A stretch of 23,309 bases of DNA from Bacteroidales bacterium. GTDB lineage: Bacteria; Bacteroidota; Bacteroidia; Bacteroidales; VadinHA17. Of this stretch, positions 14,206 through 23,309 are shown piece after piece (position 1 is the first letter of the stretch; each line of letters opens with the position of its first letter). The stretch lies in NCBI GenBank assembly GCA_015486475.1, contig WFRO01000246.1, positions 1-23,309 of the forward strand. Reading direction: 5' to 3'. A model generated the notes under the pieces. That model ran no database searches. It was not told where the DNA came from and saw only the letters and a list, made by a program, of their open reading frames with translations. A program made the position numbers and the translations under genes.

Positions 14206-16248
14206 ATGCAAAAAGGACAGATCAATGTTACGACGGAAAACCTTTTTCCGATCATCAAAAAATTTCTCTATTCCGAACATGATATCTTTCTCAGGGAACT
14301 GATCTCCAATGCTGTGGATGCTACCCTCAAGCTGAAGACCCTATCGTCGGTGGGAGACTTCAAGGGTGAGTTGGGCGACCTGACCATCCGTGTCAGCGTG
14401 GACAAGAAAAAAGGCACCCTGACGGTCTCCGACCGGGGTGTGGGTATGACAGCCGAAGAGATCGACAAATACATCAACCAGATCGCTCTCTCCAGCGCCG
14501 AAGAATTTCTGGAGAAATATAAGAAAGACGCCAACGCCATCATCGGCCATTTCGGGCTGGGCTTCTATTCCTCTTTTATGGTCTCCAAAAAGGTGGAGAT
14601 CGTGACGAAGTCCTATAAGGAAGATGCCAAAGCCGTGCGGTGGTCGTGTGACGGTACGCCGGAGTTCTCGCTGGAGGAAACGGAGAAAACCGAACGGGGT
14701 ACGGATATCATCCTGCACATCGACAAGGATTCGAAAGAGTTCCTCGAAGAGGACCGTATCGAGCAGATCCTGAAAAAGTACTGCCGTTATCTGCCCATCC
14801 CCATCGCTTTCGGCAAAAAGAAAGAGTGGAAGGACGGCAAGGAGGTGGAGACCGGAGAGGACAATATCATCAATGACACCAATCCCCTGTGGACCCGGAA
14901 ACCGGCCGACCTGAAAGATGAGGATTACAAGAAATTCTATCACGATCTCTATCCGGGACTGGAAGATCCCCTCTTCTGGATCCATCTGAACGTGGATTAT
15001 CCCTTCACCCTGACGGGGATCCTTTATTTCCCGAAGATCAAGAACCAGTTCGAGATCCAGAAGAACAAGATACAGCTTTACTGCAACCAGGTCTTTGTGA
15101 CCGACTCGGTGGAGGGCATTGTGCCGGAGTTCCTGACCCTGCTGCACGGGGTGCTGGATTCGCCGGACATCCCGCTGAACGTCTCACGCAGTTACCTGCA
15201 GGGCGATCCCAATGTGCGGAAGATCTCGGGGCATATCACCAAGAAAGTGGCCGACCGCCTGCAGGAGATCTTCAAGAACGACCGCAAGGAGTTCGAGAAA
15301 AAATGGGACGATCTCAAGCTGTTCATCGAGTATGGCATGATGACCGACGACAAGTTCTACGAGCGGGCCGAGAAATTTGCCCTGCTGAAGAACACCGAGG
15401 GGCAGTACTTCACCTTTGAGGAGTACCGCAACCTGATCAAGGAGAATCAGACGGACAAGCACAAAACGCTGATATACCTCTATGCCACCAACAAGGAAGA
15501 GCAGTATGTCTTCATCGACAAGGCCCGCGCCAAGGGGTATGACGTCCTGCTGATGGACGGCCAGTTGGATGTACATTTCCTCAACCATCTGGAGACCAAA
15601 TTCAAGGAGAGCCGTTTTGTGCGGGTCGACTCAGATGTGGTGGAACGGCTGATCGAGAAAGAAGATCTCAGCGAGTCGAAGCTGACGGAAGACCAGAAAG
15701 AGGACCTGAAAGAGGTGTTCCTGCAGGCCATCCACGACCGGGACAAGTTCATGGTGGTCTTTGAGCATCTGGGCAGTGACCTGCCCCTGCAGATCACCCA
15801 GTCGGAGTTCATGCGCCGCATGAAGGACATGTCGGAGCTCAGCGGTGAGGCCGGTATGTTCGGTACCCTCCCCGAGAGCTATAACCTGGTGGTGGACACC
15901 AACCACCCGCTGGTGGGCAAGGTGATCGAGGAGATGAAGAAGAAAACGGATGCCCGCCTGTCCAAGATCATGGAGAAGATGGCGCCGCTGAAGAAGACCA
16001 AAGAAGAACTGGAGACAGCCAATAAGGAGAAGAAAGAGGAGGAGATACCGCAGGCCGACAAGGACCGTATCGCCGAGCTGGATAAAAAGATCGAAGAGCT
16101 GGAGAAGAAGAGGAAAGAGATCCTCGACAGCTATGCGGAGAAGAGCAAGCTGGTGCGCCAGCTGATCGACCTGGCCCTGTTGTCCAACAACATGCTGCGT
16201 GGTGAGAAGCTGAACACCTTCGTGAAAAGAAGCATAGACCTGCTGTAA
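14206..16248 (+). CDS. htpG: Chaperone protein HtpG (Hsp90)
   Basis: A 680-residue bacterial Hsp90, an ATP-driven dimeric cytoplasmic chaperone. The N-terminal GHKL ATPase domain shows SEHDIFLRELISNAVDA (catalytic Glu and Mg-binding Asn), VSDRGVGM and GHFGLGFYSSFMV. The middle domain (about 235-460) contains the conserved SRSYLQGDPNVRKI-like segment. The C-terminal dimerisation domain ends FVKRSIDLL and contains a charged coiled-coil stretch (about residues 590-645) that makes it longer than the 624-residue E. coli protein, as is usual in Bacteroidota. The ATG at 14206 gives the canonical QINVTTENLFPIIKKFLYS start. No heat-shock operator was recognised upstream. A strong terminator follows the stop. 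Confidence 0.97.
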   Translation: MQKGQINVTTENLFPIIKKFLYSEHDIFLRELISNAVDATLKLKTLSSVGDFKGELGDLTIRVSVDKKKGTLTVSDRGVGMTAEEIDKYINQIALSSAEEFLEKYKKDANAIIGHFGLGFYSSFMVSKKVEIVTKSYKEDAKAVRWSCDGTPEFSLEETEKTERGTDIILHIDKDSKEFLEEDRIEQILKKYCRYLPIPIAFGKKKEWKDGKEVETGEDNIINDTNPLWTRKPADLKDEDYKKFYHDLYPGLEDPLFWIHLNVDYPFTLTGILYFPKIKNQFEIQKNKIQLYCNQVFVTDSVEGIVPEFLTLLHGVLDSPDIPLNVSRSYLQGDPNVRKISGHITKKVADRLQEIFKNDRKEFEKKWDDLKLFIEYGMMTDDKFYERAEKFALLKNTEGQYFTFEEYRNLIKENQTDKHKTLIYLYATNKEEQYVFIDKARAKGYDVLLMDGQLDVHFLNHLETKFKESRFVRVDSDVVERLIEKEDLSESKLTEDQKEDLKEVFLQAIHDRDKFMVVFEHLGSDLPLQITQSEFMRRMKDMSELSGEAGMFGTLPESYNLVVDTNHPLVGKVIEEMKKKTDARLSKIMEKMAPLKKTKEELETANKEKKEEEIPQADKDRIAELDKKIEELEKKRKEILDSYAEKSKLVRQLIDLALLSNNMLRGEKLNTFVKRSIDLL

Positions 16249-16252
16249 GGAA

Positions 16253-16280
16253 AATGCCCGGTACGCCGGGCATTTTTTTT
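16253..16280 (+). terminator. Rho-independent terminator of htpG
   Basis: A perfect 9-bp stem, AATGCCCGG (16253-16261) with CCGGGCATT (16266-16274), a TACG loop and an eight-T tract (16273-16280). It begins four bases after the htpG stop and lies between two convergent genes, ending just before the stop codon of the minus-strand gene. Confidence 0.92.
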
Positions 16281-16281
16281 A

Positions 16282-16803
16282 TCAGAAGAGACGGCTCACC
16301 TCGTTCTTGAGGTAGTCGATGGCCGTCTGTGTAGGTACCTTCTCGATGTCCACCAGCTTCTCGAAGATCCGCTTGCTGAAATCCAGCGCCGGATCGTCTG
16401 GCTTGAACTCTTCGAAGGTGGTGTTGATGAGCCTGAGGATCTGGCCCCGGGCATTGCGTACCACCTCCCACGCTGCAGCAGAGACATAAAGCTGCTGGGA
16501 GAGATTGTGCTCGTATTCGTTGCGGATGGCCATGAGCATCTCCTGATGCAGTTGCTGCACCGTCAGCCCCTGCCGGTTGAGGCGCATGATCAGTGACTCG
16601 GGCGAGATCCGCTCGAGGAAAAGGACCAGCCGCTCGTAAGCCTGCAGACGCACCGGGGTGATGAGCCGCTGGTTTTCCAGCATCTGTTCCATCCTGCGCT
16701 GCTCCTGCTGCGACCGGATCTGGTCGCGCAAAACAAAATAGACAGCCAGGAAAACGATCAGTGACGGCAGCGTATACTTCAGGATCTCAAGGAATTCGTT
16801 CAT
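16282..16803 (-). CDS. Membrane-anchored coiled-coil protein of unknown function
   Basis: A 173-residue protein from the ATG at 16803; the frame is open to 16854, but the added residues are unlike a conserved N terminus and precede a plain membrane anchor. Residues about 8-24 (YTLPSLIVFLAVYFVL) are one membrane span, followed by a charged, glutamine-rich helix (RSQQEQRRMEQMLENQ, about 28-45) and a helical domain with LQAYERLVLFLERISPESL and later FEEFKPDDPALDFSKRIFEKL. It looks like a conserved Bacteroidota protein, probably facing the cytoplasm, but I do not recognise a characterised family. It converges on htpG and diverges from mltG, so it is transcribed alone. Confidence 0.78.
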   Translation of the reverse strand: MNEFLEILKYTLPSLIVFLAVYFVLRDQIRSQQEQRRMEQMLENQRLITPVRLQAYERLVLFLERISPESLIMRLNRQGLTVQQLHQEMLMAIRNEYEHNLSQQLYVSAAAWEVVRNARGQILRLINTTFEEFKPDDPALDFSKRIFEKLVDIEKVPTQTAIDYLKNEVSRLF

Positions 16804-16888
16804 GCAAAAACAATGTTGGTGGACGGAGTAACCCCCTTTTCTAAGGTTAAGCAAGTTACAAAAAAAGAGGGTGAAAAAAAATATATTT

Positions 16889-16896
16889 TAACTTTG
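16889..16896 (+). promoter_or_regulatory. Putative mltG promoter, -7 box
   Basis: TAACTTTG matches TAnnTTTG exactly, 25 bases before the GTG start of mltG, in the AT-rich divergent gap 16804-16921. No clear -33 element. Confidence 0.5.
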
Positions 16897-16921
16897 CCTG
16901 TTCTACTGAGAAAAGGGTCCT

Positions 16922-17944
16922 GTGTTGAAAAAGATCATTCTTGTCTTTGTTTTTCTGATCGTTCTGGCTCTTGCGGCATGGTATGTTGTGGTGCGTATGC
17001 CCAATGTGTGTGTGGAGGAGGGGGCGCAGAAAGAGATCTTCGTACCCACGGGGACAGATTTTGATTCGCTTCTGGTGATCCTGGAGAAAGACTCCGTCCT
17101 CTGTCATCCTGCCACGTTCGTATTCCTGGCCCGCCGCAAGCATCTCCCTACGCATGTCAACCCCGGGCATTATGTGATCCGCAGCGGCATGAACAACAAC
17201 AGCCTGATCATCATGCTGCGGGGAGGCTTTCAGGATGCGGTGCGCGTCACCTTCCATAACATCCGCACGCTGGAGCAGCTGGCAGGGGTGCTGGGACATC
17301 AGCTCGAACCCGACTCGGCCTCTTTTATTGCCGTCATGAAAGACTCTGCCTTTATTGCACAATACGGTTTTGATACGGCCACGGTCATTGCCCTTTTCCT
17401 GCCGGACACGTATGATTTTTACTGGAATACCTCGCCCCGCCGCTTTGTGAAGAAGATGTACCGCGAATACAAACGCTTCTGGAATGACGATCGGCAGCAT
17501 AAGGCCGAAGAGCTGGGGCTCACCCCCCTGGAGGTCTCCATCCTGGCCTCCATTGTACAGGAAGAGGTGCTCCACGACGACGAGATGCCCCGTGTGGCGG
17601 GGGTCTACCTGAACCGCCTGAAAAAAGGGATGCGGCTGCAGGCCGATCCTACGGTGATGTTCGCGGTGAACCAGGAAGGCAGAAGAAGGGTTTTGAAGAA
17701 AGACCTGCACATCGACTCGCCCTACAACACATACCGGTATGCCGGCCTGCCGCCGGGACCCATCCGTATGCCCTCCAAGGCGGCCATCGATGCCGTGCTG
17801 AACGCGGAGCAACATCACTATCTCTACTTCTGTGCCAAAGATGATTTTTCGGGCTATCACAACTTTGCCCGCACTCTCTCCGAACACAACCGCAATGCAC
17901 GGCTTTACCGGAGAGCGCTGAATAAGAAAAGAATATATCGGTGA
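16922..17944 (+). CDS. mltG: Endolytic murein transglycosylase MltG
   Basis: A 340-residue inner-membrane lytic transglycosylase that cuts nascent peptidoglycan strands and is thought to set glycan length. An N-terminal span (about residues 4-25) anchors it, a LysM-like region follows, and the YceG catalytic domain is clear: FLPDTYDFYW, LASIVQEEV with E215 at the place of the essential E. coli glutamate, VAGVYLNRLKKGMRLQADPTVMFA, IDSPYNTYRYAGLPPGPI and the final YLYFCAKDDFSGYHNFA. The start is GTG at 16922 (or the adjacent TTG); no ATG gives a full membrane anchor. An exact -7 box lies 25 bases upstream. The TGA stop opens directly into a tandem AATAAGT repeat. Confidence 0.95.
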   Translation: MLKKIILVFVFLIVLALAAWYVVVRMPNVCVEEGAQKEIFVPTGTDFDSLLVILEKDSVLCHPATFVFLARRKHLPTHVNPGHYVIRSGMNNNSLIIMLRGGFQDAVRVTFHNIRTLEQLAGVLGHQLEPDSASFIAVMKDSAFIAQYGFDTATVIALFLPDTYDFYWNTSPRRFVKKMYREYKRFWNDDRQHKAEELGLTPLEVSILASIVQEEVLHDDEMPRVAGVYLNRLKKGMRLQADPTVMFAVNQEGRRRVLKKDLHIDSPYNTYRYAGLPPGPIRMPSKAAIDAVLNAEQHHYLYFCAKDDFSGYHNFARTLSEHNRNARLYRRALNKKRIYR

Positions 17945-17971
17945 ATAAGTAATAAGTAATAAGTAATAAGG
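17944..17971. repeat. Heptamer array AATAAGT, four copies
   Basis: Three AATAAGT units and one AATAAGG, overlapping the last base of the mltG stop codon and followed by CAAAAGG. The same AATAAGTAATAAGGCAAAAGG order occurs at the stop codon of the ABC transporter at about 6293-6312. Confidence 0.9.
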
Positions 17972-17978
17972 CAAAAGG

Positions 17979-18034
17979 GGTGCTGGTTGCAGGGTGCAGG
18001 TTGCAGGTTGCTGGTTGCTGGTTGCTGGTTGCAG
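17979..18034. repeat. Heptamer array GTTGCWG, eight copies
   Basis: GGTGCTG, GTTGCAG, GGTGCAG, GTTGCAG, GTTGCTG three times, GTTGCAG, all in an unbroken phase of 7. Confidence 0.93.
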
Positions 18035-18085
18035 GGTGAATATGCACAGGGCACAGGGCTCAGAGCGCAGACTGCAGGACCGCCA

Positions 18086-18134
18086 ACCACCCACCACGAA
18101 CCACGAACCACCAACCACGAACCACAAACCACTT
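18086..18134. repeat. Heptamer array ACCACGA, seven copies
   Basis: ACCACCC, ACCACGA, ACCACGA, ACCACCA, ACCACGA, ACCACAA, ACCACTT. The same words appear in the 6449-6483 tract. The surrounding gap, 17945-18407 (463 bp), contains no gene; the open frame 17994-18236 translates these repeats. Confidence 0.9.
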
Positions 18135-18230
18135 CTTTTTGGCGAAACGGGATTTTTCTGCCATGAAATGAAGAGGAAAAAGATTATTTTTAGGTGCTGG
18201 GAAAAGAAGCTCGAAGCTCCCCGCCCGCCC

Positions 18231-18276
18231 GCCTGAACGAATTCATTCGGGCAGGGACGACCGTCCGGTCGGACGG
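18231..18276. repeat. Pair of adjacent hairpins
   Basis: An imperfect stem CCTGAACGAAT/ATTCGGGCAGG (about 18232-18255) is followed by a perfect CCGTCCG-GT-CGGACGG (18261-18276). Both sit between GAAGCTCG words (18206 region and 18278 region) that suggest a larger inverted unit. No T-tract follows. Confidence 0.75.
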
Positions 18277-18294
18277 GGAAGCTCGATGTGAAAA

Positions 18295-18350
18295 AACTAT
18301 GAACTATGAACTATGAACTGTGAACTGTGAACTATGAACTGTGAACTATG
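18295..18350. repeat. Heptamer array AACTATG/AACTGTG, eight copies
   Basis: Eight units in phase, of the same two variants as the five-copy array at 7428-7462, and again immediately upstream of the shared 56-bp leader. Confidence 0.93.
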
Positions 18351-18354
18351 AACT

Positions 18355-18410
18355 AATAACTTTTAACTTTAGGCACTCCAAACTTTAGGCACTCCAAACT
18401 TCCTATTATG
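18355..18410 (+). repeat. 56-bp shared leader, copy 2, ending in the start ATG
   Basis: 53 of 56 bases match 7467-7522, including the tandem 16-bp unit (here TTTAGGCACTCCAAAC twice, in the same phase) and the initiation codon. Downstream, the coding sequences are unrelated. Confidence 0.88.
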
Positions 18411-19832
18411 GCCAATATACATTTCGGAACGGATGGATGGCGTGACATCATTGCTGCCGGTTTTACGGTGGACAATGTGGCGCGTGTGGCGTGGGCCGTG
18501 GCCCAGTGGGCCCTGAGCAAAGGCTCCGATCCGGCCGTGGTGGTAGGGTATGACACCCGTTTCGGCGGAAAGATGTTTGCTGAGACCGTGGCCAAGGTGT
18601 TGTCGCTCAAGAACGTGAAGGTCTACCTCTCTCCGGATCATGTCACCACGCCGATGGTCTCGTACGGTGTGAAAGCGCTGAAAGCGTATGGCGGGGTGAT
18701 GATCACGGGAGGGTATTATCCTCCGCAGTACAACGGCATCCGGCTGAAAGGCCCCCTGGGCGGTCCGCTGGACAGTGCCGAGACGAAGGTGATCGCGAGT
18801 CTCGTCCCCGAGGTCAACGAGGTGAGCCTGGAGAGCATACGGTGGGATGCGCGGCTGTCGGCAGACCAGATCATCTACACCGACCTGGAACAGATCTATT
18901 TCGAGCATGTCACCTCCCGCTTCCCGGATCTCGCCGGACGGAGTGAGGATGTACCGCGTCTGGCCTTTGATGTGATGTACGGCGCTGCTGACAGGATCAT
19001 CCCCCGTCTTTTTCCCGGCGCCGACTGTTTCCATTGTGAGGAGAACCCTACCTTCCACAACATGCCTCCCGAGCCGGTGCCTTACCGGCTGATCGATTTC
19101 AGCGAGATCATGCAGCACCAGGGCCCGTACGATCTGGGCATTGCCCTCGACGGCGATGCCGACCGGCTGGCCCTGCTCGATCCGGAAGGAAATTTTATCG
19201 ATGCCCATCATATCCTCCTTCTCCTGGTCAACTACCTGGCCGGCAGGAAAAAGATGAAAGGCAAGGTGGTCACCGGCTTTTCGACCACCGTCATGCTGGA
19301 TAAGCTTTGTCAACATTACGGTCTGGAGGTGCAGCGGGTGCCCGCAGGCTTTAAGGCGATCTCCTCCGTGATACGTCAGGATGATGTGCTGATGGGCGGT
19401 GAGGAGAGCGGCAGCATCGCCCTGGCCACACACATCCCCGAGCGGGATGGCATCTGGGTGGCCCTGACCATCCTGCAGTACATGCATGATACGGGGAAAA
19501 GTATAAGGGAGCTACTCGATGAGGCCGAGAAACTGACAGGTCCCTTCGCCTGTGAACGGGTCGATTTCCCCATGTCACAGGAGGAGATACGCACGATCAT
19601 GAAACGGTGCCGCGAGGGGTATTTTGAGAACTTCGGACCGTTCCGGGTGACCCACACCCTCGAGTTCGACGGCTATAAATATTTCTTTAACGATCAGGAG
19701 TGGCTGATGATCCGGCCCTCCGGCACCGAGCAGGTGCTGCGTCTCTATGCCGAAGGGAAAGACAGGGAACGCATGGAGAACATCTTCAAGGCTGCCTATG
19801 AGACACTGGCCGGTGTGCTGAAGGAGAAATGA
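18408..19832 (+). CDS. Phosphohexomutase-superfamily protein lacking the catalytic serine
   Basis: A 474-residue alpha-D-phosphohexomutase (phosphoglucomutase/phosphomannomutase) relative with four recognisable domains. Present: the N-terminal FGTDGWRD, the metal loop DGDADRLAL (about 250), the sugar-binding GGEESG (about 327-332) and the C-terminal phosphate loop RPSGTEQVLRLYAE (about 437). Altered: the phosphoserine loop. Where the family has TASHNPP followed by xYNG, this protein has T100-G-G-Y-Y-P-P-Q-Y-N-G, so G102 replaces the phosphorylated serine, Y103 the histidine and Y104 the asparagine. Everything else is intact and the frame is unbroken, so it is unlikely to be a decaying gene. 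It may be a non-mutase enzyme, use another phospho-acceptor, or serve as a sugar-phosphate sensor; that is inference. The start is fixed by the FGTDGWRD motif and the shared leader. Confidence 0.88.
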   Translation: MANIHFGTDGWRDIIAAGFTVDNVARVAWAVAQWALSKGSDPAVVVGYDTRFGGKMFAETVAKVLSLKNVKVYLSPDHVTTPMVSYGVKALKAYGGVMITGGYYPPQYNGIRLKGPLGGPLDSAETKVIASLVPEVNEVSLESIRWDARLSADQIIYTDLEQIYFEHVTSRFPDLAGRSEDVPRLAFDVMYGAADRIIPRLFPGADCFHCEENPTFHNMPPEPVPYRLIDFSEIMQHQGPYDLGIALDGDADRLALLDPEGNFIDAHHILLLLVNYLAGRKKMKGKVVTGFSTTVMLDKLCQHYGLEVQRVPAGFKAISSVIRQDDVLMGGEESGSIALATHIPERDGIWVALTILQYMHDTGKSIRELLDEAEKLTGPFACERVDFPMSQEEIRTIMKRCREGYFENFGPFRVTHTLEFDGYKYFFNDQEWLMIRPSGTEQVLRLYAEGKDRERMENIFKAAYETLAGVLKEK

Positions 19833-19845
19833 CCCCGGAGAAAGG

Positions 19846-20865
19846 TCAGATCGTGAGTACCTCCCTCTCAAGCTCCATCCCGAACTTTTTCCGTACGCTG
19901 GCGGCGATCCTTTCAGCAAAGGTGTCGATCTCCCTGCCAGTGGCATTGCCATAGTTGACGATCACCAGAGGCTGGCGGGGCCAGGTGCCGCAGTGGCCTT
20001 CCCTGACCCCTTTCCACCCGCACTGCTCGATCAGCCAGGCTGCCGGAATCTTAAAATAACCTGCTTCTGTTTTGTGGAAGGGTATGTCCGGGTATTTTTT
20101 TCGTATTGTTTCTAATTCCTCTTCTGTGAGGACCGGATTTTTGAAAAAACTCCCTGCATTGCCTGTTTCCGTGGGGTCCGGCAGCTTGCTGCCGCGTATG
20201 CGTATGACAGTCTCCCGGACCATTGCGGGAGAAGGGTGGTGCTCTTTCTGCAGCTCCTCTGCCAGCGCCGGGTAGGTCAGGTTGGGAGATCCTGCTTTGG
20301 TAAAGCGGAAGGTTACCGAGGTGATAAAAAAAGTGCCTGGATCGAAACTTTTAAAGATACTGTCCCTGTACCCGAAAAGGCATTGCCGGTTAGAGAAGAT
20401 CTTTTCTCTGCCATCCTGCAGGCTGATCCCCTGAACCTCCTGTATCAGGGAGGCTGCCTCGGCGCCGTAGGCCCCGATGTTCTGCACGGCCGCAGCTCCC
20501 ACTGTACCGGGGATCAGGGAGAGGTTTTCCGCCCCGTGCCAGCCGTGGTCGACGGCATAGCGCACCAGATCGTCCCAGACCTCTCCCGAGGCAGCCCGCA
20601 CCATCACCTGGTTGTCATCTTCCTCCAGTATCTCAATGCCCTTAAGACAGTTGAGCAGTACCAGCCCTTCATAGTCACGGGTGAAAAGCAGATTACTGCC
20701 GCTGCCCAGGATGAGACGGCGCTGCTGCTGCAGAAGGGGGGAGGAGCAGAGCGTGTGCAACACCTCCTCGTCCGTTATCTCCAGGAGATAAGACGCTTTT
20801 GCCTCCATGCCGAAGGTGTTGTACGGCCGGAGGGATACATTCTGCCGGAGCTGTGTCTGTGTCAA
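19846..20865 (-). CDS. murB: UDP-N-acetylenolpyruvoylglucosamine reductase
   Basis: A 339-residue FAD enzyme that reduces enolpyruvyl-UDP-GlcNAc to UDP-N-acetylmuramate with NADPH in cytoplasmic peptidoglycan precursor synthesis. It is of the E. coli type (about 342 residues). FAD-binding blocks LILGSGSNLL (51-60) and GAENLSLIPGTVGAAAVQNIG are clear. Y166-R167 in GYRDSIFK, the proton-donor S239 in GNAGSFFKNP, and E335 in the C-terminal EREVLTI are the catalytic set. It is the last gene of a minus-strand string, 27 bases after ggt, and its stop is only 13 bases from the convergent phosphohexomutase stop, with no hairpin between. Confidence 0.97.
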   Translation of the reverse strand: MTQTQLRQNVSLRPYNTFGMEAKASYLLEITDEEVLHTLCSSPLLQQQRRLILGSGSNLLFTRDYEGLVLLNCLKGIEILEEDDNQVMVRAASGEVWDDLVRYAVDHGWHGAENLSLIPGTVGAAAVQNIGAYGAEAASLIQEVQGISLQDGREKIFSNRQCLFGYRDSIFKSFDPGTFFITSVTFRFTKAGSPNLTYPALAEELQKEHHPSPAMVRETVIRIRGSKLPDPTETGNAGSFFKNPVLTEEELETIRKKYPDIPFHKTEAGYFKIPAAWLIEQCGWKGVREGHCGTWPRQPLVIVNYGNATGREIDTFAERIAASVRKKFGMELEREVLTI

Positions 20866-20892
20866 AGGTTTCCTGTTATCGGTTTTGTCGGA

Positions 20893-22584
<1,692 letters not shown>

Positions 22585-22637
22585 GGGGTTGGAATTTCTA
22601 TGGTAAATATTATCCTTTCAGACGGACGCCCCACCTC

Positions 22638-23309
22638 TTAATTCTGGATAAAGATGTAGGTGATGGTGCCTTTCTGGTAGGCCGGGGCGTTGGGCTTACG
22701 GTCGAACCTGGAGGCCAGGGCCGCTTTTTTTGCCACGTTCAGCAGGTATTCATTGAGGGTAGTGGATCCTTTTACGCCCGGGATGGCTTTGGTGACCTTG
22801 CCATTCCTGTCGACGGTCACTTCGACGACAACCTTGCCTTCCTCCTTGCCATTGTATTCCGGTTTGGGGAGGCTCATGGGTTTGCGTCCTGCCAGATTGT
22901 AAGAGATCCCTTTACCGTTGCCTCCCGGCGTGCCGCTGTGGGCGCCTGCCTGGGGCGAGCCCTCTTTCACGCCCTGGTTGCCTTTGCCGCCCGTCTCTCC
23001 CTCGGAGGTGGTAGCTGCGGTGCCCTTACCCTTGGAGAAAGCGTTTTTGACCAGTTGCTGGGTCTGCTGTTCTTTACGGGCCTCGGCTTCCTTACGTTGA
23101 CGTTCCTCCTTTGCTTTTCGATCGGCCTCTTCCTTAGCTTTTCTTTTCCGGTCGGCTTCTTCCTGGGCTTTCTTTTTAGATTCCTCTTCCTGTTTTTTCC
23201 TTTTCAGCTCTTCGGGGGTGGGCTTGTCGGGCTCTTTCTTCTTGCCGCTCTCCACGGCGGCGGCTTTCTCAAAATCTTGGGTAACGATCTTTTCCTTGGG
23301 TTGCTGTAC
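22638..23309 (-). CDS. TonB-family energy transducer (N terminus cut by window)
   Basis: The frame is open from the window edge, giving 223 residues and a stop at 22638-22640; the membrane-anchoring N terminus lies outside. A long Lys/Glu/Arg helix (about residues 20-85, with repeats of EEADRKRKAK type) would span the periplasm. A Gly/Ser-rich linker follows, then a TonB C-terminal domain of about 90 residues: GKVVVEVTVDRNGKVTKA, LLNVAKKAALASRF and the last strand GTITYIFIQN. Such proteins couple the proton motive force to outer-membrane transporters. The TolA-like helix makes a TolA-type role possible, but the C-terminal domain reads as TonB. ExbB/ExbD genes, if present, would lie beyond 23309. 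A GTG at 23255 is in frame but is not needed as a start. Confidence 0.88.
   Translation of the reverse strand, partial: VQQPKEKIVTQDFEKAAAVESGKKKEPDKPTPEELKRKKQEEESKKKAQEEADRKRKAKEEADRKAKEERQRKEAEARKEQQTQQLVKNAFSKGKGTAATTSEGETGGKGNQGVKEGSPQAGAHSGTPGGNGKGISYNLAGRKPMSLPKPEYNGKEEGKVVVEVTVDRNGKVTKAIPGVKGSTTLNEYLLNVAKKAALASRFDRKPNAPAYQKGTITYIFIQN

Noticed and set aside
17994..18236. Open frame of 80 codons after mltG, and reverse-strand frames giving Asn-Gln-Gln-Pro-Ala-Thr strings
   Set aside because: These are period-7 DNA repeats read as protein; the amino-acid periodicity is a by-product.
19833..19845. Terminator between the convergent phosphohexomutase and murB genes
   Set aside because: Only 13 bases separate the stops and no stem or T-tract is visible.

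Overview
The window looks like a chromosomal segment of a Bacteroidota (probably Bacteroidales) bacterium. The grounds are the gene families (NfeD-type ClpP-class membrane protease, a ~680-residue HtpG, a K/E-rich TonB, an exonuclease/GIY-YIG fusion), the weak or absent Shine-Dalgarno sequences, and several exact TAnnTTTG -7 boxes, the Bacteroidota housekeeping promoter motif. Most genes are moderately GC-rich. Genus-level placement is not possible by eye.

Layout. Positions 1-2960 (minus strand): an HD-domain protein running off the left edge, a small HTH-like protein, an NfeD-family protease and a RelE/ParE-type toxin-antitoxin pair. Positions 3122-8866 (plus): purB, an MsbA-like ABC exporter, a class IV aminotransferase and a DnaQ-like exonuclease fused to a UvrC-like GIY-YIG nuclease. 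Positions 9087-13667 (plus): two exported proteins, a TIM-barrel/glycosidase-like lipoprotein and a double alpha/beta hydrolase, in visibly more AT-rich DNA; this looks like an accessory carbohydrate-active pair. Positions 14206-19832: htpG with a strong terminator, a minus-strand membrane-anchored protein, mltG, and a phosphohexomutase-family protein. Positions 19846-23309 (minus): a tonB - ggt - murB gene string, tonB running off the right edge.

The housekeeping genes cover purine synthesis (purB), peptidoglycan synthesis and processing (murB, mltG, possibly ggt), protein quality control (htpG, nfeD) and DNA maintenance (exonuclease/GIY-YIG).

Two things stand out. First, the phosphohexomutase (18408-19832) keeps the metal, sugar and phosphate loops of its superfamily, but its phosphoserine loop reads TGGYYPP instead of TASHNPP, so the catalytic serine is absent. 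Second, the gaps between plus-strand genes are packed with short tandem repeats, almost all of exactly 7 bp period (some 8 bp) but with different unit sequences. They begin at or right after stop codons and are mixed with small hairpins. A 44-bp hairpin element recurs inverted 7.7 kb away, and a 56-bp leader ending in the ATG is shared by two unrelated genes. No tRNA, rRNA, CRISPR array or intact transposase was seen.
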